This document shows, piece after piece, positions 57,266 through 64,000 of a DNA stretch of 64,000 nt. Under the pieces are notes generated by a model that was given only the letters and a program-made list of their open reading frames with translations, searched no databases and was not told the DNA's origin. Numbering within the stretch: position 1 is the first letter of the stretch; each line of letters opens with the position of its first letter. The stretch lies in assembly GCF_023516435.1 (NCBI RefSeq), contig NZ_CP097332.1:1674001-1738000 (forward strand), given 5' to 3'. The DNA comes from Jatrophihabitans telluris (GTDB lineage Bacteria > Actinomycetota > Actinomycetes > Mycobacteriales > Jatrophihabitantaceae). Both the position numbers and the translations under genes were made by a program.

Positions 57266-58030
57266 GTGTTCAAGCGCATGTCGGAGAAGCCGGGTCCCTA
57301 CCTGAGGTTCTGCGTCATCGTGTTCTACCCGCTGATCAGCCTCGCGTGGCGTCGCCGATGGATCGGAAGCGACCGGATCCCGCGGCGCGGACCGGCGATC
57401 CTGGCCATCAACCACATCTCCTACGCCGACCCGTTCGTGATCGCCCGGCTGCTGTGGGACATCGGCCGGCTGCCTCGGTTCCTGGCCAAGTCCACGATCT
57501 TCCACGTGCCGGTCATCGGACGAGTGGTGGCCAACGCCGGCCAGATCCCGGTCTACCGTGGGACGGCGGACGCGGCCGCGGCCCTGCAGGGTGCGGTCCA
57601 GGCGTTGGAGCGCGGGGAGATCGTCCTGATCTATCCCGAGGGGACGGTCACCCGCGATCCGGATTTCTGGCCGATGCAGGCCAAGTCCGGCACCGCTCGG
57701 CTCGCTCTGCTGGCCCCGGACGTCCCGGTGATCCCCGTGGGCCAGTGGGGATCCCAGGAGTTCCTCGACTTCTACGCCCGCCGGTTCCGGCCATTGCCCC
57801 GCAAGACGGTGACCGTGGCCGTCGGGGCACCGCTGGACCTGAGCAGGTATCGCGGACGGCCACCCACCGCGGCGCTGCTGCACGAGATGACCGACGAGAT
57901 CATGGGCGCCGTCACCGCGCAGGTGGCCGTGATCAGGGGACAGAACCCGCCCGCCGTTGCCTACCCGTCCCCGTGGGTGGGCTCGGCGGAGCAGGGCATG
58001 GACCGGCAGTCGCGAGGGGAGAGCGCATGA
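57266..58030 (+). CDS. plsC: 1-acyl-sn-glycerol-3-phosphate acyltransferase
   Basis: A 254-residue PlsC-like enzyme. The catalytic HX4D motif is in [10 protein letters not shown], the glycerophosphate motif is YPEGTVTRD, and [19 protein letters not shown] is the third block. The hydrophobic N-terminus ([14 protein letters not shown]) attaches it to the membrane. It makes phosphatidic acid, and gpsA, whose product supplies glycerol-3-phosphate, is encoded immediately after (ATGA overlap). AGGAGGA precedes GTG 57266 by 5 bases. Confidence 0.93.
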   Translation: MFKRMSEKPGPYLRFCVIVFYPLISLAWRRRWIGSDRIPRRGPAILAINHISYADPFVIARLLWDIGRLPRFLAKSTIFHVPVIGRVVANAGQIPVYRGTADAAAALQGAVQALERGEIVLIYPEGTVTRDPDFWPMQAKSGTARLALLAPDVPVIPVGQWGSQEFLDFYARRFRPLPRKTVTVAVGAPLDLSRYRGRPPTAALLHEMTDEIMGAVTAQVAVIRGQNPPAVAYPSPWVGSAEQGMDRQSRGESA

Positions 58031-59022
58031 GGGCCGCCGTTCTGGGAGCGGGCAACTGGGGCACGGCCTTCGCCAAGGTGCTGACCGACGCCGGAACGGA
58101 GACGGTCCTGTGGGCCCGGCGCCCCGAACTGGCCGAGGCGGTGAACCAGCGCCACTGCAATCCTGACTACTTGGAAGGCATCGAGCTGCCCGGTGCGCTG
58201 CGCGCGACCACCGACCCGACCGAAGCGATGTCGGGCGCGGACCTCGTGGTCTTCGCGATCCCGTCGCAGACACTGCGCGAGAACCTGGGCGGCTGGGCCG
58301 GTCAGTTGCCGCCGCAGGCGAGTCTGGTCAGCCTGATGAAAGGCATCGAGCTGGGCACGGTCATGCGGATGAGCGAGGTCATCTCGCAGGTCGCCAAGGC
58401 CCTTCCCGAGCGGGTCGCGGTCGTTTCGGGTCCGAACCTCGCGCGTGAGATCGCGATGCAGCAGCCCACCGCGACCACCGTCGCGTGCACCGACCTGGCC
58501 CGCGCGGAGTCGGTTCAACAGGCCTGCAGCACGGGATACTTCCGGCCCTACACGAACACCGACGTCATCGGCACCGAACTGGGTGGCGCCGTCAAGAACG
58601 TCATCGCACTTGCCTGCGGCATGGCGGTCGGCATGGGCTTCGGTGACAACACGGTCGCCTCCCTGATCACCCGGGGCCTGGCCGAGACCGCCCGGCTGGG
58701 CAGCGCACTGGGCGCCGACCCGCTCACGTTCGCCGGCCTGGCCGGGTTGGGCGACCTCGTCGCGACCTGCGCGTCCCCGCTGTCGCGAAACCGCACCTTC
58801 GGCCATCGGCTCGGACGCGGAGAGACCCTCGAACAGGCCCAGCAGGCCACCCACGGCCAGATCGCCGAAGGGGTGAAGTCGTGCCGCTCGATTCTGGATC
58901 TGGCCGATCGACACGGCGTGGACGTGCCGATCGTTCGTGAGGTTTCGGCTGTGTGCGCCGGTGAGTCGGACCCGCGGACCGCCGTCCGCGCGTTGATGAG
59001 TCGGTCCATCAAGAGCGAATGA
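58027..59022 (+). CDS. gpsA: NAD(P)-dependent glycerol-3-phosphate dehydrogenase
   Basis: A 331-residue GpsA. The Rossmann loop is [16 protein letters not shown], with [12 protein letters not shown], the catalytic Lys in [13 protein letters not shown], and [18 protein letters not shown]. It reduces dihydroxyacetone phosphate to glycerol-3-phosphate for phospholipids. It overlaps plsC by four bases. Equivalent to gpdA2 (Rv2982c). Confidence 0.96.
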   Translation: MRAAVLGAGNWGTAFAKVLTDAGTETVLWARRPELAEAVNQRHCNPDYLEGIELPGALRATTDPTEAMSGADLVVFAIPSQTLRENLGGWAGQLPPQASLVSLMKGIELGTVMRMSEVISQVAKALPERVAVVSGPNLAREIAMQQPTATTVACTDLARAESVQQACSTGYFRPYTNTDVIGTELGGAVKNVIALACGMAVGMGFGDNTVASLITRGLAETARLGSALGADPLTFAGLAGLGDLVATCASPLSRNRTFGHRLGRGETLEQAQQATHGQIAEGVKSCRSILDLADRHGVDVPIVREVSAVCAGESDPRTAVRALMSRSIKSE

Positions 59023-59030
59023 GCATCGGC

Positions 59031-59036
59031 TAGCGT
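59031..59036 (+). promoter_or_regulatory. -10 element TAGCGT for ddl, leaderless type
   Basis: TAGCGT lies 8 bases before GTG 59045, just after the gpsA stop. Confidence 0.55.
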
Positions 59037-59044
59037 GTGCGTTC

Positions 59045-60124
59045 GTGGCAGACCGCATCCGAATCGCGCTCGTGTACGGCGGCCGAAGTAGCGAACACCC
59101 GATCTCGGTGGTCAGCGCAGGCAGCGTCTTGTCGGCCATGGATCCCGATCGCTACGACATCGTCACCATCGGCATCACCCGCGAGGGGCGGTGGATCGCC
59201 ACCCACGTCGACCCGGCGTCGTTGCGCATCGCGGGCCGCCAGCTTCCCTCGGTCTCGGCCGCGGCCGACGATCAGGCACCGCAATCGCTGCGCGCCGGCC
59301 GTCCGGACGTCTTCCAGGCCGGCTCCGCGCTCGCGGCGCTCGACGGCGTCGATGTCGTTTTCCCCCTGCTGCACGGGGCTTTTGGCGAGGACGGCACGAT
59401 CCAGGGGATGCTGGAGATGGCGGGAATCCGCTACGTCGGATCGGGCGTGCTGGCCAGCGCGGCGGGCATGGACAAGGCGTTCACCAAGACCGTGCTGACC
59501 GCGGCCGGGTTGGACGTCGGCCGATACCGGGTGCTGCACCGCTCGCAGCCGCGGCCCGGCGCGGCCGATCTCGCCGACCTCGGACTGCCGCTGTTCGTCA
59601 AACCTGCCCGGGCCGGCTCGAGCGTCGGAATATCGAAGGTGCGCTCCTATGACGAGTTGCCCGATGCCCTCGAGCTGGCCTTCAGCCACGACAGCAAAGT
59701 CCTGATCGAGGCTGCGGTCATCGGGCGCGAACTGGAATGCGGCGTGCTGCAGGACGCCGACGGCCGGGTTTCGGCGTCCCTGCCGGCCGAGATCCGGCTG
59801 CACGCCGACTTCGACTGGTACAGCTTCGAGGCCAAATACCTCGATGACGCTTCCGATTTCGACATTCCGGCCCAGCTGTCCGACGCCGACCTTGCTCGGG
59901 TCCGTGCCGCCGCCGTGACCGCTTTCACCGCGCTGGAGTGCCGTGGACTGGCGCGGGTGGACTTCTTCCTGACCGAGGACGGCACGCTGACCGTCAACGA
60001 GATCAACACAATGCCGGGATTCACCCCGATCTCGATGTACCCGAAGATGTGGGCGGAAACCGGCGTGGGTTATGCCGAACTGATTGACCGCCTGATCGCG
60101 ACGGCCCTGTCCGACGAACTCTGA
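59045..60124 (+). CDS. ddl: D-alanine--D-alanine ligase
   Basis: A 359-residue ATP-grasp enzyme. VYGGRSSEHPISVVSA begins the N domain, HGAFGEDGTIQGMLE is the D-Ala site region, FVKPARAGSSVGISKV the ATP loop, and VNEINTMPGFTPISMYPKMW the Mg-binding end. It makes the D-Ala-D-Ala unit of peptidoglycan. It has its own leaderless promoter after gpsA. Equivalent to ddlA (Rv2981c). Confidence 0.96.
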   Translation: MADRIRIALVYGGRSSEHPISVVSAGSVLSAMDPDRYDIVTIGITREGRWIATHVDPASLRIAGRQLPSVSAAADDQAPQSLRAGRPDVFQAGSALAALDGVDVVFPLLHGAFGEDGTIQGMLEMAGIRYVGSGVLASAAGMDKAFTKTVLTAAGLDVGRYRVLHRSQPRPGAADLADLGLPLFVKPARAGSSVGISKVRSYDELPDALELAFSHDSKVLIEAAVIGRELECGVLQDADGRVSASLPAEIRLHADFDWYSFEAKYLDDASDFDIPAQLSDADLARVRAAAVTAFTALECRGLARVDFFLTEDGTLTVNEINTMPGFTPISMYPKMWAETGVGYAELIDRLIATALSDEL

Positions 60125-60152
60125 GCGCGCAACTGATCCGCTGCGCCGCGGC

Positions 60153-60728
60153 TCAGCCGCCGCAGATGGGCAGCTTCGTAGTGGTGGGCCGTCCGGATGC
60201 GTCGGCGGCGGTGCAGCGTTGGGGCAGGGCCGCGACGGCGGTGGACAGGTCGGACAGCGGCTGGGTCTGTGAGCTTGGAACGGTGACCTCCAGGTACACC
60301 GACCGGTCGACGGCGGTGAAGATGACCTGATCCTTCTGCGGTTCGGGTTGCCAGATGATCCCGTTGACGTCGATCAGTTGGGCGGCCTGGCCCGTGCCGA
60401 ACACGGCCGGCCGGCTCACACCGCACCGGAACACGATCGCGGGATTGCCCCAGGCCGCAACGTAGGAGGAATCGGTCGCCGTCTTTCGCGGGTTGAGGCC
60501 GCCGAGTTGAACGGGAAGCTTCTCGAAGACGCTCAGACAGGCTTTTGCCGTCGCGGCGTTCGGGCTCGGGGGTGCGGCAACGGTCACCGCCGCCGCGGGA
60601 TTGCCGGCCTGACCTGGCGTGCTTGGTTTACCGCCCTTGCCCGCGGTGAAGACGAAGGCGAGCACGACGGTCAGGGGGAGGGCTAGCGCGCTGGCGATCA
60701 GGGCGGCGCGGCGCTGGCTGGCGTCGAT
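60153..60728 (-). CDS. DUF3515-type membrane-anchored protein, probable ATC start
   Basis: A 191-residue protein if it starts at ATC 60728. That start gives MDASQRR, then a complete membrane anchor (AALIASALALPLTVVLAFVFTA) and an exported domain (CLSVFEKLPVQLGGL...ICGG) with several cysteines. GAGGAA lies 9 bases before the ATC. The first canonical start in frame, GTG 60665, would cut the anchor in two, and the frame upstream contains no ATG, GTG or TTG before its stop. It resembles the DUF3515 protein found between ddl and thiL in actinobacteria (Rv2980). Function unknown. Confidence 0.72.
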   Translation of the reverse strand: MDASQRRAALIASALALPLTVVLAFVFTAGKGGKPSTPGQAGNPAAAVTVAAPPSPNAATAKACLSVFEKLPVQLGGLNPRKTATDSSYVAAWGNPAIVFRCGVSRPAVFGTGQAAQLIDVNGIIWQPEPQKDQVIFTAVDRSVYLEVTVPSSQTQPLSDLSTAVAALPQRCTAADASGRPTTTKLPICGG

Positions 60729-60834
60729 GACGGGAAATTCCTCGGGGGTGGTCGGTTGGTGCCGTGCGGAGTGCAGCGGAAGTGCCGGTACGCCGACGGC
60801 GTCGGCTTGCAGCGGTTAGCAGGCCATCTGCAGG

Positions 60835-61107
60835 CTACAGGTGGACGACCGGGCAGGTCAGCGTCCGCGTGATGCCGTTGACGCCCTGCACCCGAGCCAC
60901 CACCAGACGCCCCAGCTCGTCGACATTGCTGGCCTGGGCCCGCACGATGACGTCATAGGGACCGGTGACATCCTCGGCGAGGGTCACGCCGGCCAGCTGG
61001 GAGATCTCGGCGGCGACCGAAGCCGCCTTGCCGACCTCGGTCTGAATCAGGATGTAGGCGTGGACGGTGCTTCCGTCCGAGGGAAAAGCCGAAACAGCCT
61101 CGGTCAC
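60835..61107 (-). CDS. Lrp/AsnC-type ligand-binding domain protein
   Basis: About 90 residues forming only the RAM/AsnC effector domain (HAYILIQTEVGKAASVAAEI...VTGPYDVIVRAQASNVDELGRLV), with no DNA-binding helix-turn-helix. Such stand-alone domains bind amino acids and oligomerise; the role is unknown. GTG 61107 is chosen because AAAGGA lies 6 bases upstream; ATG 61128 is a longer alternative. TAGGTT at 61147-61152 on this strand could be the -10. Confidence 0.82.
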   Translation of the reverse strand: MTEAVSAFPSDGSTVHAYILIQTEVGKAASVAAEISQLAGVTLAEDVTGPYDVIVRAQASNVDELGRLVVARVQGVNGITRTLTCPVVHL

Positions 61108-61248
61108 GGGTCGTCCTTTCGTCGTCATTGGCGTCGGGGCTACTAGAACCTAGCGCAGACCGGTAACGGCGGCATGTGAAGATGCTTGGGTTGGTCGTGT
61201 AGGTCACGCCGGGCCACGACCTCGGTCGTGCCCGCGGCAACGAGTACT

Positions 61249-61253
61249 GGAGG
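61249..61253 (+). promoter_or_regulatory. Shine-Dalgarno GGAGG before a non-canonical thiL start
   Basis: GGAGG ends 9 bases before ATT 61263. In this frame no ATG, GTG or TTG occurs between the upstream stop (61200-61202) and GTG 61356, which lies beyond the first conserved ThiL block. Confidence 0.6.
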
Positions 61254-61262
61254 CGGGTCACC

Positions 61263-62216
61263 ATTCCTGAGGCGAGGACGATTGGCGAGCTGGGGGAGTT
61301 CGGGCTGATCCGGCGTATCACCGCCGGCCTCAGCCGGATCGAGAGCCCGACCACGGTGCTCGGCCCCGGCGACGACGCGGCCGTGATCAGCGCGCCCGAC
61401 GGACGAGTGGTCGCCTCGACCGACCTTCTGCTGGAACACCGGCATTTTCGCCGCGACTGGTCGACGGCCAACGACATCGGCCACAAGGCCGCGGCTCGCA
61501 ACTTCGCCGACATCGCCGCCATGGGTGCGCAGCCGACGTCCTTGCTGGTCGGGCTGGCTGCGCCAGCGGAGACCGAACTCAGCTGGGTGGACGGGCTGGT
61601 CGCCGGCTTCGCCGAGGAGTGTGCCGAGGTGGGCGCTCAGGTCGTCGGCGGTGACATCTCGGCATCGGCGGAGATCCTGCTGTCGGTGACGGCGCTGGGC
61701 GACCTGGCGGGACGAGCGCCGGTCACGCTGTCCGGTGCGCGGGCGGGCCAGGTGGTGGCCGTCACCGGTCTGCTCGGCTGGGCAGCAGCGGGTTTTGCTG
61801 TGCTCTCGCGCGGCTTCCGCTCACCGGTGCAGGTCGTCAACGCGCACCGGCGTCCCCAGCCGCCCTACGCCGAAGGGATTCGCGCGGCCGAGGCCGGCGC
61901 CACGTCGATGACCGACATCTCCGATGGTCTTATCGCCGACCTCGGCCACATCGCCGCCGGTAGCGGCGTGCGGATCGACTTGCGGGCGGACGCGTTGGCC
62001 GCGCCGGCCAAGCTGCGCGATGTCGCGTCAGCACTGAACGTCGATCCGATGAGCTGGGTGCTTGGCGGCGGCGACGACTACGGTCTGGTCGCGACGTTCC
62101 CCACCTTCGCGGCCACGCCCGCCGGCTGGACCGTTATCGGCATGGTCAGCGAGGGCGAGGGAGTCCGTGTCGACGGGCTGCGTTACGCCGACGGCGGCCA
62201 CGAGCACTTTCGCTGA
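61263..62216 (+). CDS. thiL: Thiamine-monophosphate kinase, probable ATT start
   Basis: About 317 residues from ATT 61263. The conserved N-terminal block ELGEFGLIRRI is followed by VLGPGDDAAVI (Mg/ATP aspartates), STDLLLEHRHFRRDWSTANDIGHKA and MTDISDGLIADLGHI. It phosphorylates thiamine phosphate to the pyrophosphate. GTG 61356 would lose the GEF..I block present even in short E. coli ThiL. CTG 61290, directly before GEF, is a second non-canonical option. It is convergent with rpmB. Confidence 0.87.
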   Translation: MPEARTIGELGEFGLIRRITAGLSRIESPTTVLGPGDDAAVISAPDGRVVASTDLLLEHRHFRRDWSTANDIGHKAAARNFADIAAMGAQPTSLLVGLAAPAETELSWVDGLVAGFAEECAEVGAQVVGGDISASAEILLSVTALGDLAGRAPVTLSGARAGQVVAVTGLLGWAAAGFAVLSRGFRSPVQVVNAHRRPQPPYAEGIRAAEAGATSMTDISDGLIADLGHIAAGSGVRIDLRADALAAPAKLRDVASALNVDPMSWVLGGGDDYGLVATFPTFAATPAGWTVIGMVSEGEGVRVDGLRYADGGHEHFR

Positions 62217-62235
62217 TCCGCCGACCCCGCAACGA

Positions 62236-62273
62236 CGACGAGGCCGGATCCCAGATGGGATCCGGCCTCGTCG
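62236..62273. terminator. Bidirectional terminator between thiL and rpmB
   Basis: A perfect 17-bp inverted repeat (left arm 62236-62252, right arm 62257-62273) with loop AGAT, between convergent genes. Confidence 0.85.
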
Positions 62274-62288
62274 GCAGGTATTCAGGTC

Positions 62289-62480
62289 TTAGGCGCGGGT
62301 GACCTTGCCGGCCTTGAGGCACGAGGTGCAGACGGTGATGCGGCGACGGGTACCCGGGGCAACAAGCGCACGGACGGTCTGCACGTTCGGGTTCCAACGA
62401 CGGTGGGTGCGCCGGTGGGAGTGCGAGACGGACATGCCGAAGCCGGGCCCCTTGCCGCAGACGTCGCAGTGGCTGGCCAC
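62289..62480 (-). CDS. rpmB: Ribosomal protein bL28 (zinc-binding form)
   Basis: A 63-residue bL28: HCDVCGKGPGFGMSVSHSHRR and VCTSCLKAGKV, with two CxxC pairs for zinc, i.e. the C+ paralogue. GTG 62480 has AGGAGG 5 bases upstream. It lies in the large subunit near the E site. It diverges from the DAK2 gene as Rv2975A does from its neighbours in mycobacteria. Confidence 0.95.
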   Translation of the reverse strand: MASHCDVCGKGPGFGMSVSHSHRRTHRRWNPNVQTVRALVAPGTRRRITVCTSCLKAGKVTRA

Positions 62481-62629
62481 AATGGCCTCCTAAATTCTTC
62501 TCGAGTGTTCGTTCACGTGCGCTGGTGCTCGGGACGGGACATGCGCTGAGCGCTGCCACCCGGGCAACCGCACCAGTGTAGCCAGGGGCGTGGTCGCGAT
62601 CAAAACCGGCACCGGACCGGCCATCACAG

Positions 62630-62656
62630 TATGGTGGCGCCCAACCCTGAAGGAGG
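62630..62656 (+). promoter_or_regulatory. -10 TATGGT and Shine-Dalgarno AAGGAGG for the DAK2 gene
   Basis: TATGGT at 62630-62635 would start RNA near 62643. AAGGAGG at 62650-62656 ends 9 bases before ATG 62666. Confidence 0.55.
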
Positions 62657-62665
62657 CCGCCCCGC

Positions 62666-64000
62666 ATGCTCGCCCAGCTCGACGCTTCGGCGGTGCGGCG
62701 GTGGTGCAGCGCGGCTGACCGGGCCATGACCGCGCGGCAGGCCGAGATCGACGACCTCAACGTCTTCCCCATTCCGGACGGCGACACCGGCACCAACCTC
62801 AGCCTGACCCTGCACAGCGCGGCGGCGGCGGTCGACACCGATCGCTCGGCGACCCCCGGGTCCGTGCTGGCCGCGATGGCTCGCGGCGCCGTGATGGGTG
62901 CCCGCGGTAACTCCGGGGTCATCGTTTCCCAGATCTTGCAGGCGATGGCCGACAGCTTTGGCGCAGCTGCGGCCGAAATCGGTGGCGCCGACGTGGGTCG
63001 AGCCCTGACCGCGGCGGCCGATGCCGCCGATGCCGCGGTAGCCGATCCCGTCGAGGGCACCATCCTGTCCGTCATCCGCGCCGCCGCTCAGGGCGCTACC
63101 ACAGCGGAGGGCGATCTGGCCGACACGGTGCGCGGCTGTCAGCAGGCCGCCGCCCAGGCGCTGGCCCGTACCCCTGAGCAGCTGCCCGTGCTGGCTCAAG
63201 CAGGTGTGGTCGACGCCGGCGGGCAAGGGCTGCTCGTCCTTTTGGACGCACTCGCCGGGGTGGTGCTCGGCAGTCGCGACGAGACGTCCGCCGCGTCCGA
63301 GGGCGATACCCGTGCCGACAGCCCCGCGCGCCGCCTCCGACCGGACGTCGCGGACCCCAGCTCGAGCGAGGTTCACCGCGAGGCAGGCAGTCCCGAGTAC
63401 GCCTACGAGGTGCAGTACCTGCTGTACGGGTCCGATCCGGCCGCCACAAGGCTGAAGGATCAGCTCGTCGAACTGGGCGACTCCGTCGTCGTGGTCGGCG
63501 CCGGCAGCCCGGAAGGCTCCGCCGGCCGGGTGTTCAATGTCCACGTCCACGTCAACGACGTCGGGGCGGCGATCGAGGCGGGCATCGAGGCCGGCCGCCC
63601 GCACCGGATCACGGTGGTCCGCTTCGCCGACCAGATCGCAGCCCAGCTGGCCGCGTCCGCTCAGGCCGCTGAGCGCACGGGGGTGGCCGTGCTCGCGGTC
63701 GCCCCCGGCCCCGGCCTGGCGGAGGTCTTCCACGCGGAGGGTGTGTACGTCGTCGACGGCGGCCCGACGCAGAACCCGTCGACGGCCGAGGTACTGGAGG
63801 CGATCCAGTCCACCGGTGCGGCCCGGGTTGTCGTCCTGCCCAACGCCTCGGCCGTGGGCGCCGTGGCCGACCTGGCCGCCGAGCGGGCGCGCGCCGACGG
63901 TATAGAGGTAGCGGTTGTCCCCACCAAGTCGCCCGTACAAGGACTGGCGGCGGTGGCCGTGCACGACCCGCGGCGGCGCTTCGCCGACGACGTGATCGCG
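62666..64000 (+). CDS. DAK2-domain protein (FakA-like), 5' part
   Basis: An open frame of 445 codons from ATG 62666 to the last base, with no stop. The DAK2/DhaL domain is clear: DLNVFPIPDGDTGTNLSLTL (metal-binding Asp cluster, shown as PDGDTGTN), GARGNSGVIVSQIL and VDAGGQGLLVLLDALAG. A middle domain begins YAYEVQYLLYG, and the DegV-like-partner C-domain with VVVLPNASAV is partly present. FakA proteins phosphorylate fatty acids bound to FakB. In M. tuberculosis this locus is split (Rv2974c/Rv2975c); here the gene is intact as far as seen. Confidence 0.9.
   Translation, partial: MLAQLDASAVRRWCSAADRAMTARQAEIDDLNVFPIPDGDTGTNLSLTLHSAAAAVDTDRSATPGSVLAAMARGAVMGARGNSGVIVSQILQAMADSFGAAAAEIGGADVGRALTAAADAADAAVADPVEGTILSVIRAAAQGATTAEGDLADTVRGCQQAAAQALARTPEQLPVLAQAGVVDAGGQGLLVLLDALAGVVLGSRDETSAASEGDTRADSPARRLRPDVADPSSSEVHREAGSPEYAYEVQYLLYGSDPAATRLKDQLVELGDSVVVVGAGSPEGSAGRVFNVHVHVNDVGAAIEAGIEAGRPHRITVVRFADQIAAQLAASAQAAERTGVAVLAVAPGPGLAEVFHAEGVYVVDGGPTQNPSTAEVLEAIQSTGAARVVVLPNASAVGAVADLAAERARADGIEVAVVPTKSPVQGLAAVAVHDPRRRFADDVIA

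Overview
The window is 64 kb of strongly G+C-rich, gene-dense DNA from an actinobacterium. The evidence is GTG/TTG starts, stop/start overlaps such as GTGA and TGATG, many leaderless -10/start arrangements, GatCAB beside a single GltX, a HupB with a long Lys/Ala/Pro tail, F420 biosynthesis, and a gene order that closely follows the M. tuberculosis Rv2975-Rv3041 segment (recalled, not searched). It is not a mycobacterium in the strict sense: it has a LacI-controlled sugar ABC operon, ilvD beside the cfp6-like gene, and no pfkA between gatA and gatB. A Frankia/Nakamurella/Jatrophihabitans-like lineage is a guess. No prophage, CRISPR array or classical insertion sequence is visible.

Layout. 1-9.3 kb: the end of an ABC ATPase, a crotonase, two methyltransferases, a HAD phosphatase, a hexapeptide acyltransferase, a cysteine-synthase-fold enzyme, a GT4 glucosyltransferase and a GH57 branching enzyme. 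Together these resemble the mycobacterial methylglucose-polysaccharide neighbourhood. 9.4-16.3 kb: etfBA, an MFS exporter, cysteine desulfurase, mnmA and a MetE-like protein. 16.3-23.3 kb: a glycogen-debranching-type enzyme divergent from a LacI regulator and a sugar ABC transporter without its ATPase. 23.4-29.7 kb: ligA, an ACT protein and gatCAB. 29.8-37.4 kb: a PPOX protein, an LppZ-like lipoprotein, a hydroxyacid dehydrogenase, a PH-domain protein, ilvD, a CAP protein and a flavin amine oxidase. 37.5-44.9 kb: branched-chain amino acid genes ilvB-(racemase)-ilvN-ilvC, leuB and cimA, with attenuators before ilvB and cimA. 45.0-46.2 kb: a compact islet with a PD-(D/E)XK-like gene framed by two REP-like palindromes. 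46.3-49.4 kb: a small membrane protein, an FAH-family enzyme, gltX, tRNA-Gln and tRNA-Glu. 49.5-53.4 kb: IclR, leuCD and hupB. 53.5-64 kb: MutT1-like, ppk1, cofC, plsC, gpsA, ddl, a DUF3515-type protein, an Lrp-type domain, thiL, rpmB and a DAK2/FakA-like gene cut by the window end.

How the genes work together. IlvB/N, IlvC and IlvD make valine and the leucine precursor. LeuCD and LeuB serve both leucine synthesis and, with CimA, the citramalate route to isoleucine; the Val/Ile-rich leader before cimA fits that use. GltX, the adjacent tRNA-Gln(CUG) and tRNA-Glu(CUC), and GatCAB together form the indirect Gln-tRNA pathway.

Points worth most attention: the palindrome-framed nuclease-like islet with an SOS-box-like dyad; two look-alike attenuators whose leader peptides appear to be leaderless; three genes whose best start is CTG, ATT or ATC behind a Shine-Dalgarno sequence; a YgeA-like racemase that has lost one catalytic cysteine and sits between ilvB and ilvN; and repeated growth of short in-frame tandem repeats at protein ends.
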